Translations under genes and position numbers: made by a program
Source: Thozetella sp. PMI_491
Lineage: Eukaryota > Ascomycota > Sordariomycetes > Chaetosphaeriales > Chaetosphaeriaceae
Length of the DNA stretch: 64,000 nt
Direction of reading: 5' to 3'
Assembly (NCBI GenBank): GCA_021432635.1
Contig: MU270030.1
Location: 1,128,464 to 1,192,463, forward strand
Notes under the pieces: model-generated
Databases searched by the model: none
What the model was told of the DNA's origin: nothing
What the model saw: only the letters and a program-made list of their open reading frames with translations
Shown: piece by piece, positions 11,614-22,742 of the stretch
Numbering within the stretch: the stretch's first letter is position 1
Layout: every line of letters starts with the position of its first letter

Positions 11614-12460
11614 TGTCCCAGCTGCGCACTCACTTATACGGTAGTAGGCATTACATGGATAGTAATTGTTGCAGTTCTAAAAGCGGCATAGCCTTATTCT
11701 GAGTCAACCTTTACCACAAGTCCAGCTCAGGATGGGGCTTCGTGGAGGCTTGACCCTCGGAGCTGAGGTGGTGGCGTCTTCGGGATCTCAGCCGTTCCTC
11801 CATCTCCGAGACTCTTAAAGCGCTGCTGGCTCCCACCTCTCACCCGCCAGAAGGCTAGCCCAAGCTTCTTTACCTGCGCTAATTACACCGTTGTTTCCCG
11901 CGAGCCGTGCGGGGTTCTTTTAATAGCCCCTTTCGGCCCGGCATCGCCACGGTAGACGTTTGTCCCATGATGCTCTCAGCCTTGTGTCCGGCTCTCATTG
12001 CCGGGATGCAGCGCGCCCAGGAAGGCTGCCAAGCAGCCACATGCACGAGCTGCTCCGATACTTTGCATGCTGGTTACCCTTTTCGGGGTCGAGGTAAGCT
12101 TAACCTTCACTCGCTCGAGAAGGCTCGCACCTGGTGGGGCCAGGCTCTCATGAGATCAACCGCGACCCCGAAGATGCCGGTCCACGCCCGATCATCTAGG
12201 CAGGGTAAACTCAATAATGCCATGCACAAATTTTGTCTCTATGTCAACAAGCGTCTATCTTCTCGCACAACAGGGACAGCATTCACCCATGGCGTAAAGG
12301 TTGACCAACTGCACACAACCCTGGCAGCACTACTTTCGCATCTGTACCTACTCCCTCTTTCACTTCACTTCGTAGGGGGCTTTGAAATACATAGTGAACA
12401 CTCTGGCTGCTAGCCGCAGCAGGCGATTTTCATTTATAATGCTAAACTGCGCTACGATTC
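11614..12460. other. intergenic, no gene seen
   Basis: A 168-aa frame at 11907-12413 lacks any recognisable motif and is probably chance. This is the 3' flank of the GH81 gene. Confidence 0.45.
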
Positions 12461-15400
12461 TCACGCCGCCACGAAACGGAAACCAGCGCCCGCCGCCTCA
12501 GACGCGCCGTTGTTCACCAGCGCGCCGCTGGCACTGACCGTGACGTAAAGACCATTGCTGGCGGCCTTGATCGAGTACACGCCCGACGCAGCTCCAATCT
12601 TGGGGCGGATGACAAAGCGCTCCCACGTCGATGCTGTGCCGCGCACAGCCGCGAGCGTGAAGTTGCCGGACTGGTCCGCCGTCACGTACTGGGCTGTGCT
12701 GACCAGCTGGAGCGTGCCAGCGTTGGGCACGTACTCGCTGCTCAACGTCGCCGCATCCCCGACCGCGGTGGCGGAGGCGATGAGGTCCGTGTTCGCGCTC
12801 GACGCGACCACGTACTGGCCGGTCGACACCACCTGGAGCTTGAAGGTCCCGTAGGGGTTCTGCGGGAGCGTGCTGCAGATCGGTGTGCCCTTCGCGTTCG
12901 GGCGCGTTCCGATGAAGAAGAGCTCGTTCGTGTACGTGTTGCCGCTGCCTAAACACCTAGTCAGGAACAGCTCGGAAGGAGAGGCCCGAGGGATACGTAC
13001 CCCAGGTGGTTATGTTCGCGCTCCATGCCGCGGCGGTCTGCGGATCGGCGTTCGAGTATGCAGCAATGATCACACACTTCCTGCTCGTGCGTAGCGTGGG
13101 TCAGTCAAATATCCCTGTAGGCTCTGCGGGGATAGGCGACACGTACCACTCGTCTCCGATTGCCGGGTCGGTCATCTCGGGCATAGTATACGCCCAGACG
13201 TTCTTAACCCACTCAGCATCGTACATGACCTGCGACTAGTTAATCACTGCCTCCACCAAGCGTGCGGGGGACGACGCAGTTGACGCACCTCGTTCACGGG
13301 GGTGATAGGCAGGATCTGGATCGACGCGATCTCACTCTTCTGGTCACCCCAGAACAGCCAGGCCCCCGACTGCCAGTCCATGACGTTGCCCATCGTCACC
13401 AGGTTCCGCACCGCCGGCTCCGGGTAGGGGTTGTCGCGGCCCGTCTCGCTCTGGCTGGGGTACAGGTGCCAGTACACCTGGGCGGCATGCTGCTCGGTCG
13501 CGACCAGGAGCTTGGCGTAGTTGACAAAGTCCTGCGACAGCGTGACAGACGCCCAGAGCAGGGCGCCATAGTACCCGTTCACCGCCTCGCCCACCGACTC
13601 CTGGTCTCGGCCGCCCGCCCCATTCGCGATGCCCGACGCCCACGAGTGGCCGGCGAACCAATCACGGCACCGCGCGATGGGAAAGTACGGGTCCTGTGCG
13701 GATGGGTTCATGATGTCGCTGCGCGTCGCAATGTTAGCCACATCCATCAAGCGAGCCACATCCGACTTGCGGGGTTGAGCACATACCGCACAAACCAGTT
13801 GATGTAGTCCCGGTGTTGGCTAAGCCAGTTTCCATCGTACTTGGCAATGACGGCAGCAACAGTGAGGAAGTAGCCGTAATGGAAATGATGATCGTTGTAG
13901 TATCCATTGCCGAAGTCGATGTTGGCGTCCGCAGCGCCGGCCTTGTTCACCACGCCGCCCCAGGCCGTCTCGTAGGCTGGCACTGTTGGCGAGGCCGAGT
14001 CGAACCAGTGATTGAAAGATGCTTTGAGGTAGTCGACGACTGGTGTGATCAGATCCGAGCGGCCTACGTGCTCCCTGCGAAAATTGTTAGCACTACCCTC
14101 CGGCTATGCAACATCCGCGAGAACAGGGAAATCGTACGCAATAAGGGCAAGCCGTGCCTTGGCGGCAAGCGTGCCGCCCCAGTAGTAAAAGTCACCAGGA
14201 ATGGGTGCCTGCGTAGGATCGAGTTGCGCCACCTCGTATTCGAGACCTTGGAGGACTGGCGACGAGCACGACGAGTCCAGAGCGCGCGGGGGGTTCCAAG
14301 AGATCGAGCTAAGCTGGTACAGCATTTGCCACTGGTTGCCGAGCGCGGGGTACATCCATCCCTATCCAGACACCCCAGTTAGTATGTGTAGAAGGAATCA
14401 TCACCGCAGAAGGCGTGCCTTAGTTGTAAGGTATCCGAGGGCGGATGTTGCTGGGAAGTTCGGCGCCTGCATCGTGAGCCTGTGGTGGGGCCACGTGAGC
14501 ATGAGGAGTTGGCTTGCGTCGCCGATCGTGGCCCAGGTGAAGGTGAGGGTGCCGGTGGTCTCGGTGAAGGAGTAGTCGTGCGAGTGCGTCGTGGGGTAGA
14601 CCTGGTAGTGTGCGTCGAGGAGTGCCTGGTGGCTGGCCTGCGCGAGCTTCACGAGGCGCAGTACGCCACTGAATTTGGCCGAGGCTGTGATGGTCCCCGA
14701 GTTGAAAGCCACCGAGTTCGCGGTTAGCGTGATCGGCGAGAGAGCGTAAATGAGATAGGTAGTTCCCTCGGTGTCGGTCACGGTGAATTGCGTGCCCGTC
14801 GCGGTCGCTGCGTACCGTCAGTCAGCTTCTAGGACAGCAGGAGAGGTCATCACGAGGGAATGGAGGAGGCCTACCACTTCCGCCGACGGCCAGGGTCTGA
14901 CCGTTGAACGACTGGATGCCGCCGTGGGTGGACGTCAGCAGAGGCGTGGAACCGTCGTACTTGAACGTCATATACGGGGAGCCCGGGACTAGATACGCCG
15001 TCATGGTCGCGGCGCCCTGGAAGTACTGGACGGTGATAGTCTGCGTGTCGAACGCCGTGGCCTTGTGGTTGGCGAAGTCGCCCAAGTGCTCAGCAAACGA
15101 TGCACGCCAGTCATTCTGTGTCGGCTGCTTGATGGACGTGCCGTCCCATTCCCGGTTGGTGCTGATGCCGAACAAGACGCCAAAGCCGTCCAGCACGGAC
15201 TGGTACGGGAACGGACCGGCGGCAGTGGCCGTCCCGGGCGGGGCCGCATACGGGGCCCACCACGAGTTTGTCGGGAACTGCAGCGGGGCTTAGCCTCCAC
15301 ATTCAAGGGAGAGACCAAAGGTACCTACCGGAGGCTGGAGCCCAGCGAAGAAAGAGCTCAGAGGCGGCGCCCCATTCGTGACCTGGCCACCGGCGATGCC

Positions 15401-15568
15401 GGCTGCGGAATCGGTCGAGATGGGGCCGAAAATACCACGCCCGACAAGCTCCTCGAACAAACTGTCATTTCCGGCACGGCGGAAAGTGTCGCCGCTACCA
15501 TAGCTACCGCCGGGCAGGGCGGTGGCCACTGCAGAGCTGAGCACAAGGGACAACAGAGAGCCGATCAT
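12461..15568 (-). CDS. GH81 endo-1,3-beta-glucanase with C-terminal fascin-like domain, 9 exons
   Basis: Secreted endo-beta-1,3-glucanase (glycoside hydrolase family 81), which cuts laminarin-type glucan of fungal walls in hydrolysis, autolysis or cell separation. Exons are 15568-15329, 15277-14875, 14807-14419, 14361-14113, 14070-13787, 13718-13289, 13229-13147, 13080-13001 and 12948-12461, giving 881 aa. MIGSLLSLVLSSAVATALP is the signal peptide. Family blocks in order: FPTNSWWAPY, KGWMYPALGNQW, NDHHFHYGYFL, NPSAQDPYFPIAR, GHSWASG and QESVGEAVNGYYGALLW. The Asp/His of NDHHFHYG and the two Glu four apart in ESVGE are the residues credited with GH81 catalysis. The last 150 residues carry repeats such as GQYVVASS, AQYVTADQSG and NGLYVTVSASG, typical of a beta-trefoil, fascin-like sugar- or actin-binding fold. 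Intron 3 seems to use a GC donor. The donor of intron 4 (GTTGCA) is weak, so that junction is the least certain. Confidence 0.92.
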
Positions 15569-17594
15569 CCTGGCGAGCACTACCGGCCTGATGGAACGAG
15601 CGGTGTCGATCGGTGATGTCGATCGGTGCAACGCAAGGGAGCATGGTCTGCTCCTTATACTTGCTACGCTTGCACGCAGACAGAATGCGCATCTCTGGTT
15701 TGGCGGCCACTAGGTCTCAAATCTCTTGATGTTTCTCTAGTCCCCGCATGCAGCTTGGCCCTCGGTGCTAGAAGGGACGGAAGCGGCAGGCAGGGGCGCG
15801 CGCAAAAGGAGGCTAGGAGCTAGAGGATCTCAACCATGCTACCTCCCCAGTGGACTGCCAGGAAGGCCCGTCGATTGCGGCCGGGGAGGATGGATGGCCT
15901 ATATCTTATGCCTAAGCTGGAAATGGTAGTTCCATCACATAGGATCCCTAATCTGGACATGGTAGTGTCACGACATACGGCACAGCCAAATTTTAATGTG
16001 GGTGGCATTTTACCACCCGAGAGACCTATCAGCATCATAGTGCCGACGTCCGTATAGTTACTGTATATACTTGCTTCGGTCTTCTAGATCCTGAACTTGT
16101 CCCAAAAGGACACAGCTGTATACTAGCTGGTAGAGAAATGCACCGCAGCCGTGAACATCTTATTTTTTGAGTCGATTCAGCGCGTCTTGAACCAATCTAG
16201 GTAGATCCCCCAGTTACGGGATTACCCTGAAGCCCCCTTACACATGCAGTGTCGCTACACTTAAACTAGGCTGTGGTTGAGATGGTGTGAAGGCTATTTC
16301 TAGATTAGGCATTACACACAGGCGAAGCATCCGACCGAGATAGAGTCAAGCTGGGATTCCTCGTCGAGTGTTGCAACGGATCGTCACGGGAGACTTTGGG
16401 GGTGGAGCCGAGTAAGCAGCCTGTCTCTAATGCGCTGATGAGACTGCGGTACCAAGGGTATCTAGCTCAATCCTACAGATTTAAGGGCCTGCACGTCTTG
16501 CTAGACGGCCCGAACATTCCCCTGGCTCCAGGGGCCTAGACGGATCGTCCCCTTTATTTAAAGGAGATTCCAGGCCGGATCCCCATGATTTTGGGAGGTT
16601 AGCCAGTTGCAGGTTCCACTAGTAGAGTTGCATGAGTGCAACCTTAAATAAGGAGTTCGGCGCTACAGTATACTGCGCCAATGCGACGGAAAGAAGCGTC
16701 TACTTTGTATGATCCGGGGAGTGACTCGTGTCCGTTCTCCTATCAGGCCCGGAGATCATCTCCGCCAGGCATGGCCTTCCATGACGGCGTTCTCTATCGG
16801 CGGCGCGGGGTCAGGGCGAACCACAGTCCGAATCGCGGGCCGGCTTGATAACGGGCGGCCGACCCATGCCTGCTAGCAGACTCCTATGGAGCATGTAGAT
16901 AAAGAGTGTCGACGTGCCTTGAAAGAGAGGGCACACGAGAAGCGCACGAGCACAGAAAATCGGCAGTGGGCGGCGGTAGGTACCGGAACACATCTGCAAG
17001 GGCAATTCCGACCAAACCCATGTGACTCAGGAAGCCGGTCGGAGCGAACATTTGGGCGTCCCGGGCCGGGTGCGCCGTTGTGGCGCCGATGTGCACGCCG
17101 TCAGAGAATTTTTTTTTTTTTTTTGGATACATCTCCACTCTAGGATGCCGACACGAGCCCGCTTGCCGAGTTTTCTAACTTTTCACCTGAGCGTGATCAT
17201 ACAGCGCGTGTTGCACCACGCGTCAGCGCTCCTTTCAGGTGTTTCGCTAGCAGGCTCCCCTGCGCTCGAGTGGGCATTTCAGCCAACAAGGCCGCCTGAC
17301 CAGCCGTGATTAGCCGGCTTGCGGGCCTACAGGGAGCAAATTTTCCCTAAACGTGTGCTGGCTTACCTCACGAAAACCTACCTGTGGCTGGGAGGTGTTC
17401 GTTTAGGTAGGCCCTTCTAGCAGCTTCGCTCCACTTCGCCACCCCACTAAAAAAAAAACTTCCCCCTACAAACTTGTCCAGGTTGTCAAGAATAGGGCTG
17501 ATGGCTTGGACAGCTTGGACACTATGACCCCATAAATGTGGGGCGCCATCAATGCTTGGGCGCAAGAAACCGGGCCAACCACAGTGACTCAGCC
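15569..17594. other. intergenic, no gene seen
   Basis: Long gene-poor stretch with short frames only. It has a run of 16 T at about 17108-17123 and an A9 run near 17449. Some 16.1-16.7 kb sequence is AT-richer with many TAG/CTAG words, but no transposon ends were found. Confidence 0.5.
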
Positions 17595-17610
17595 CTGATT
17601 GACCAATCAG
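17595..17610. promoter_or_regulatory. palindromic double CCAAT element
   Basis: CTGATTG-AC-CAATCAG is a perfect 7-bp inverted repeat that places a CAAT pentamer on each strand. Further CCAAT/ATTGG sites lie at about 17643 and 17773. It sits about 570 bp upstream of the small gene at 18175. CCAAT is bound by the conserved HAP/CBC complex in fungi; use here is inference. Confidence 0.35.
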
Positions 17611-17948
17611 ATCCCGTACTTGGTGCCTCGTTGTCAATTAAGCCAATCATAGCCTGCGACAAAGGCTCCGCTGACAAACTGGAGCGATGACAAACTTCGT
17701 GTCAAGAGTTGGGCGTGCCTTATTACAAGCCTGAGGGTGCGCCTTTCTCCGGCGTCGAAAGCCAGTTGCTGATTGGCCGGCCACGCCTAGGCGACATCGG
17801 AGGTACTTTTCTCTGTACCTGCACGCCGGCAAGTCAAGGCACAAGGCGCGCTGACAAACATTTCTATGACACACCATGATCCGTTCGAGCGCTTGCGACG
17901 TAATTGTGCAATACAGTCACGCTGTTTCAGCATCGTTGGAGGCCAAAG

Positions 17949-17954
17949 TATAAA
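17949..17954 (+). promoter_or_regulatory. TATA box before the duplicated-motif gene
   Basis: TATAAA, 226 bp upstream of the ATG at 18175, followed by pyrimidine-rich sequence suited to a start site. Confidence 0.4.
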
Positions 17955-18174
17955 GGAAAGGGCATCCGTTGAAGATGGAGTTGAGTTTTCATCATCAGCT
18001 CAAACATAGCAAAGCAGTCCACTACCAGGAGTCAAAGTTCAACCATCTCCAGTACACTTTAAGACATACTACTAGCGTCGAGTGTATAAGCAAGCCACTT
18101 ACACGCCGCACCTCCTTAAAAGTCTGATAACCCGAGCATTCAAGACTTCCACCACAACAACCTCAAACATCACC

Positions 18175-18480
18175 ATGCCGTCCTCTCAGTCTCGCACTCA
18201 GAAGGCTTGGGCCTCTGTTGTCCGCCACGCCAAGGAGCACCACGAGAGTGTGAACGCCGCCTACACCACCTACTACGGCATTCCCAAGCCGGCGGCTTCT
18301 GCCTCTGACCGTCCGAAGTCGCCAGCATCGTCTGCTTCGTCTGGTTCATCTGCCAAGGAGCGCTCATCGCTTGACAAGGTGTGGGGTCGCGTGAAGAACC
18401 ACGCCAAGGAGCACCACGCGAGCGTGAACGCCGCCTACTCTGCCTACTACGGCACTCTGAACCCCACCCCGCGCCGGTAG
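18175..18480 (+). CDS. small protein built of a duplicated HAKEHH motif, 101 aa
   Basis: The frame is open further upstream, but the ATG at 18175 has a strong context (CATCACCATGCC) and starts just before conserved sequence. The protein is two copies of one about 25-residue unit, AWASVVRHAKEHHESVNAAY plus TTYYG at residues about 10-34 and VWGRVKNHAKEHHASVNAAY plus SAYYG near the C-terminus. A Ser/Pro/Lys-rich linker joins them. Each unit would make a short amphipathic helix with a His/Lys face and an aromatic end. There is no signal peptide or membrane segment. The two copies share long identical codon runs, so the duplication is recent or held by selection. I do not recognise the family; abundant small stress- or conidiation-related proteins in fungi look similar in style. 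Confidence 0.7.
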   Translation: MPSSQSRTQKAWASVVRHAKEHHESVNAAYTTYYGIPKPAASASDRPKSPASSASSGSSAKERSSLDKVWGRVKNHAKEHHASVNAAYSAYYGTLNPTPRR

Positions 18481-20370
18481 ATCCTTGCACGGAGCGCGCG
18501 TCTGAGGCTCTGGGATCACGAAAATAGCAAGCGATCAGTTAATTGCATGAGATGCCTTGAACAATTTCGAAGGCAATGGTGTTTGGAGTTCAGGATACAA
18601 TGTTTACCCGATGATATCCGTGGCCCACAGGACACACGACGGCTATGGCAGCGGCCGATGATTAGTGCCGGGATATAGAAATCACAATTAGAGTCTCCAT
18701 AATAATAATAATTCTCTGGGTCTTGTAACTATGGTGCAATACTGAACATGGCGTCCATGTGCTGCTTTCCAAAATCGGCATAAACCCCCCGAGTTGTCTT
18801 ACCGCATGAACCGGTGCCGGCCGATCATGCTAGCCCCTACTTTTGCTAGCTATATAGACGAGCGGACCCATAGTGGAGGCGAAGGGTGCCTTTCCTGATC
18901 ACTTGGACCGACAGCAAAGAAGTCAAGCTTGCCATCCTGACCCGTTGCTTCCACTACGCATCCAATGAGTGGGCTAGGTCACGCTGCAGAGCCGCGGTAC
19001 TCTTGTTCTCATCCTGGGCTATCTTGCTGCTTATGAGAAGCCAAGCATTGTTAATCACTGTCTCAGCAAGTGATCAATGTAAGTCGGTATCACTATATGC
19101 CGATATCACGGGGTTGTCTCCGGGGCTCAAGCACTTTCGAGCTCTATGAGTTCTGCCTCCTCTACGGTAGTGGCTAGGCCATCTTCCCGCCGCTTCGGGT
19201 GGTCTTTCGCTTGCCGGCCGCCGTGAAGGAGTTGCTAGTCGTTACGATGGCAGTTGCGGCTCTCCCCGTTTCCCTACCGCAGCAAACATGTCAGTCCCGG
19301 GGTCAATGGGGCGATTATGGAGATCGATCCGCATTCTACCCACATTATATGGGGCCCGGTGCCACAAGCTCTTAGTTGCGAGCCTTCGAATAGGCATAGC
19401 CAAACTTGCTCGCCCCTGTGCGCGGGCACATTCGAGGGGGCGTCGGCTGCAGAACCGAGTGGATTTGTTTCGTAACAACCATCTGCTATCACACGGGTAG
19501 GAACGGAAGTTGCTCCAGCAGGGAGTTTGGGTCTGACCATTCCGGCTCAACGCCGATTTAGCGGTGTACCCCTACGTGGTTTAAATACAAGCAGCGGGTT
19601 TGTCTTAGTAAAAGTGACGCGATACCAGACGTTGAGCCTTGTTGACAATTTGATGACTTTAGCTACAACGTCGGGGCCGTATAAGGCAGCGTCGTTCGAT
19701 TCGTGACGTCAAGCAGCTGCTCCGGGCATCCTCCAATTGCAATCGCCTGATCAAATCAGCTTCTAGAGTTGAAATGAATATTCTCAAAACCTAAACATAT
19801 GGAGGCATCGGACATATTGATCTCGCAACCCTCTCGCCCCATCTAGTGCCCAATCTTGTGCGGTGAACCATGATCTCCTAAGGCTCAAGCAAATAGTGGG
19901 CTCTTGTATGGGCTAGTGTTAGATCACGTTTTCGGATCGACCCTGTGCTCCAAGGCCAATTTTCATCAGGAAGCTGGTGAGTACATATCGCGCGGCCGAA
20001 AGAGCTTGAACTTGGCGACACATATCTTCGTTTGGAGCTAGGTCCCTACCTGGTACTGTACATATAAGGTATCCCCGGTCATGCTCACGCCCCGCGGCGG
20101 CCCCACCTCCGCCCCCGCGTCCAGCACGGCGCGAACCTTGGGCGCTGGCTGTTAAATGCTTTCCCGGGCGTTGCTACTATCACCTATCAGCTGGCAGGAG
20201 TCAGCCGGTCCTCAAAGCGAATGTTCCTAGAGGCCGTCCGGCAAAGAATTCTACCTCGGAACAGTGACAGGGTCGCTAAACTCTTGGCATTTCTTTTGTC
20301 ATGGTTAGGATTCCAGTCCTGTCCGGGCAACATCCCTTTAATGCGGTAGGTAAGCCCAGAAATATAAGCT
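18481..20370. other. intergenic, no gene seen
   Basis: Short frames on both strands without motifs. The last 200 bases are the promoter of the Gfo/Idh/MocA gene, which has ATATAAG immediately before its ATG. Confidence 0.5.
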
Positions 20371-21447
20371 ATGGCATCCAATTCGACTCCTAGCATCCGT
20401 GTCGCGGTGATCGGCGTTGGTTTAATCGGACCAAGACATGCCCAAAGCGTCAAAGGAAACAGCGACACTGAGCTCGTTGCTATCGTCGATCCCGCACCGG
20501 GCAGCGCCGTGCTGGCTGCCGAGTTCGGCGTGCCGCACTTCAACTCCGTCGCTGACCTCCTTCAAGCCGCCGCAAAACCCGACGCGGCCATCATATGCAC
20601 CCCGAACCACACCCATGTTCCCATCGCTATGGAATTGGCATCTGGAGGGGTGCATATCTTGGTGGAGAAGCCCATCAGTACGGACATTGCCAGCGGGGAG
20701 GCCCTCCTGCAACACCTGAGCTCGAACCATGTCGCGACCCTCGTGGGGCATCACCGCCGCTTCAACCCCTACATGGTCGCTACGAAGAAGACGATAGACT
20801 CTGGAGTGCTGGGGAACGTAATAGCTATTAGCGGGCTATGGACGTTGCGTAAGCCGCCCCGTTACTTCGAGGCACCCACCGACTGGCGGCGTGGCACCAC
20901 GGGCGGCGTCGTCCTGATCAACATGATCCACGAGGTCGACCTACTGCATTACTTATATGGTACCATCGCCAGAGTGCACGCGGAGAGGACCGTATCGCAG
21001 AGAGGATTCGCGGCGGAAGAGGGAGCCGCGATTACGCTGCGCTTCCAATCTGGCGTGGTGGGCACGTTCCTAATCTCGGACAACGTGTCGTCGCCCTACA
21101 ACTTCGAAGCGGGCACAGGCGAGAACCCTATCATAGCCAAGGCCGGACAGGACTGCTACCGAATCATGGGAAGCGAGGCAACGCTGAGCGTCCCTGACAT
21201 GTCTCTGTGGTCGTACCGCGGGAAGGATGAGAAGTCCTGGCACGAGGAGATGACGCGGGATGCCGTGCCGGTTCCCGAGGCAGTGCCGTTCGACCTTCAA
21301 TTGGCCCATTTTGTAAAGGTCATCCGGGGTGAGGAGAAACCCAGCTGCACAGTACAAGCCGCACTAGGGGCGCTGCGGGTGTGCCAAGCGCTCAGAGAAG
21401 CCATCGCGCAGAATTCGACCGTGGAGATCGAGCCTTACTCCCTGTGA
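20371..21447 (+). CDS. Gfo/Idh/MocA-family NAD(P)-dependent oxidoreductase
   Basis: Single-exon, 358 aa, normal length for the family, which oxidises or reduces sugars, inositols and related polyols. The N-terminal Rossmann fold shows VAVIGVGLIGPRHAQ (GxGxxG) at residues about 10-24. It is followed by IICTPNHTHVPIAMEL and the nucleotide-contacting EKPIS motif near residue 98. VGHHRRFNPY and GGVVLINMIHEVDLLHYLYG form the substrate side, where the His-Glu-Val-Asp pattern matches the family's D/H catalytic region. There is no signal peptide, so it is cytosolic. The substrate cannot be told from sequence. The secreted intradiol-type dioxygenase gene lies 1.3 kb downstream on the same strand, but I see no sign of joint control. 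Confidence 0.93.
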   Translation: MASNSTPSIRVAVIGVGLIGPRHAQSVKGNSDTELVAIVDPAPGSAVLAAEFGVPHFNSVADLLQAAAKPDAAIICTPNHTHVPIAMELASGGVHILVEKPISTDIASGEALLQHLSSNHVATLVGHHRRFNPYMVATKKTIDSGVLGNVIAISGLWTLRKPPRYFEAPTDWRRGTTGGVVLINMIHEVDLLHYLYGTIARVHAERTVSQRGFAAEEGAAITLRFQSGVVGTFLISDNVSSPYNFEAGTGENPIIAKAGQDCYRIMGSEATLSVPDMSLWSYRGKDEKSWHEEMTRDAVPVPEAVPFDLQLAHFVKVIRGEEKPSCTVQAALGALRVCQALREAIAQNSTVEIEPYSL

Positions 21448-22742
21448 ACAGGACGAGATCTGTAGCTTCACGCTGTCTCTGGGCAGGATATCTCCAATTT
21501 GGCTGCAGGTGGCTGTATGGGGAAGAGTTGGAATGTTACAACGGCGGCTGGCTCTCCTGACTAGGAGCCAAATATGGACGGAGAGGTTGAATCCCCAAAG
21601 CATGGAAATAACGGGAAATAGTTCTATGTAATTACGAATAAAGCAATCTTAATAGGCCATGACGGCGTGATGTACTCTACGTGTTGGAGTTTGCCCTTGT
21701 CCCGGTATGTGTTGCTCGGCTACAGCGCATCTGCAAATGACCAGAAGCTGGAAAGTCACTCTGGAAGAAGAATAAATTCCGAGAATGTACCCCGGATACT
21801 ATTTAAGGATTGGGCGTCTGTGCTCGGCTGAGTTAGCAAGGTACCGTTGCTCGCGTACGCCTTGTGCTGGGTCGCAAGCCTCCTCCCCGCAGCCGATCCG
21901 CGCAACGTCGCCTCGAGCAATAGGCACCGTTCCGAGGCCCCAGGGCACGTGAAGGCTGCCGAACGTGCCGCCACATACCGGCGACATATTGCTCCGCCGC
22001 CCATGAATGTGCCACCGCCATCACTCATGGGATGGTGGTATCACTCGGCTCCGAGACGGTCCAATAGCGAGCCCGAGCAGGTCTCGCAAGTCATGTGTGC
22101 TCCTCGCCATAACGAAGCCCAATATATCATGCCATGGCCCTCGGGAGAATGTTTGCGTAACGGAAGAAGTCTCGGTCGTCGCCTGTAGCCGAGCCCTGGG
22201 TCCAAGTCGTAGCCGAGGGCACACTCAAAATAGGGCGTAGCCTGCGCGTGGCAATTATGGGGATTGGAGCGCGCAGCGTGCGGAGCCGAACGCGGGGTGC
22301 AGGTTGATTATATCCCGTCCCTGTGAGTGGCTACGCTTCGGAGGTTTCCTTGTTATGGTCTATGGCTAAAGGCGAACCTGGGGTTGTCTGGGGTCGTCGG
22401 AGATTTAGCCGCACCTTATAGTTACCCACACCTGATAGTTTTACACAACGGAAACGTCCATGTCACCAGGGCGAAATTACCCTCGTAAAAGGCTGGTAGA
22501 TCGCACTCAATCCCGGCTGGGCGACCGAGAATGCGGTGATTCCTACCACGATGTACCGGAGGAGGGGGGCGATAGTGAGATTCCTGGCATATAGCACACG
22601 GTCTCCGAGACGGCCGACCTATCCGGGTACAGCCGGGCCAAGCCTAGATATAAGAGCACAAAGGATGGGCTTTCCCCCCCTCCTGTACCGCCTGTCTGGG
22701 TTTCTGTAGTCTCCGTGAGGGTTCCTCAGAAGCAGTGCAACA
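21448..22742. other. intergenic, promoter of the dioxygenase gene
   Basis: No supported gene. A TATAAG word at about 22649-22654, 90 bp before the next ATG, followed by a C-run and pyrimidine tract near 22670, could serve as core promoter. Confidence 0.45.

Noticed and set aside
13262-13807. 181-aa plus-strand frame
   Set aside because: Shadow of the GH81 exons, which carry the catalytic motifs.
17368-17637. 89-aa minus-strand frame, briefly considered as a transposon relic
   Set aside because: No transposase or reverse-transcriptase motif, no terminal repeats, no ATG start.
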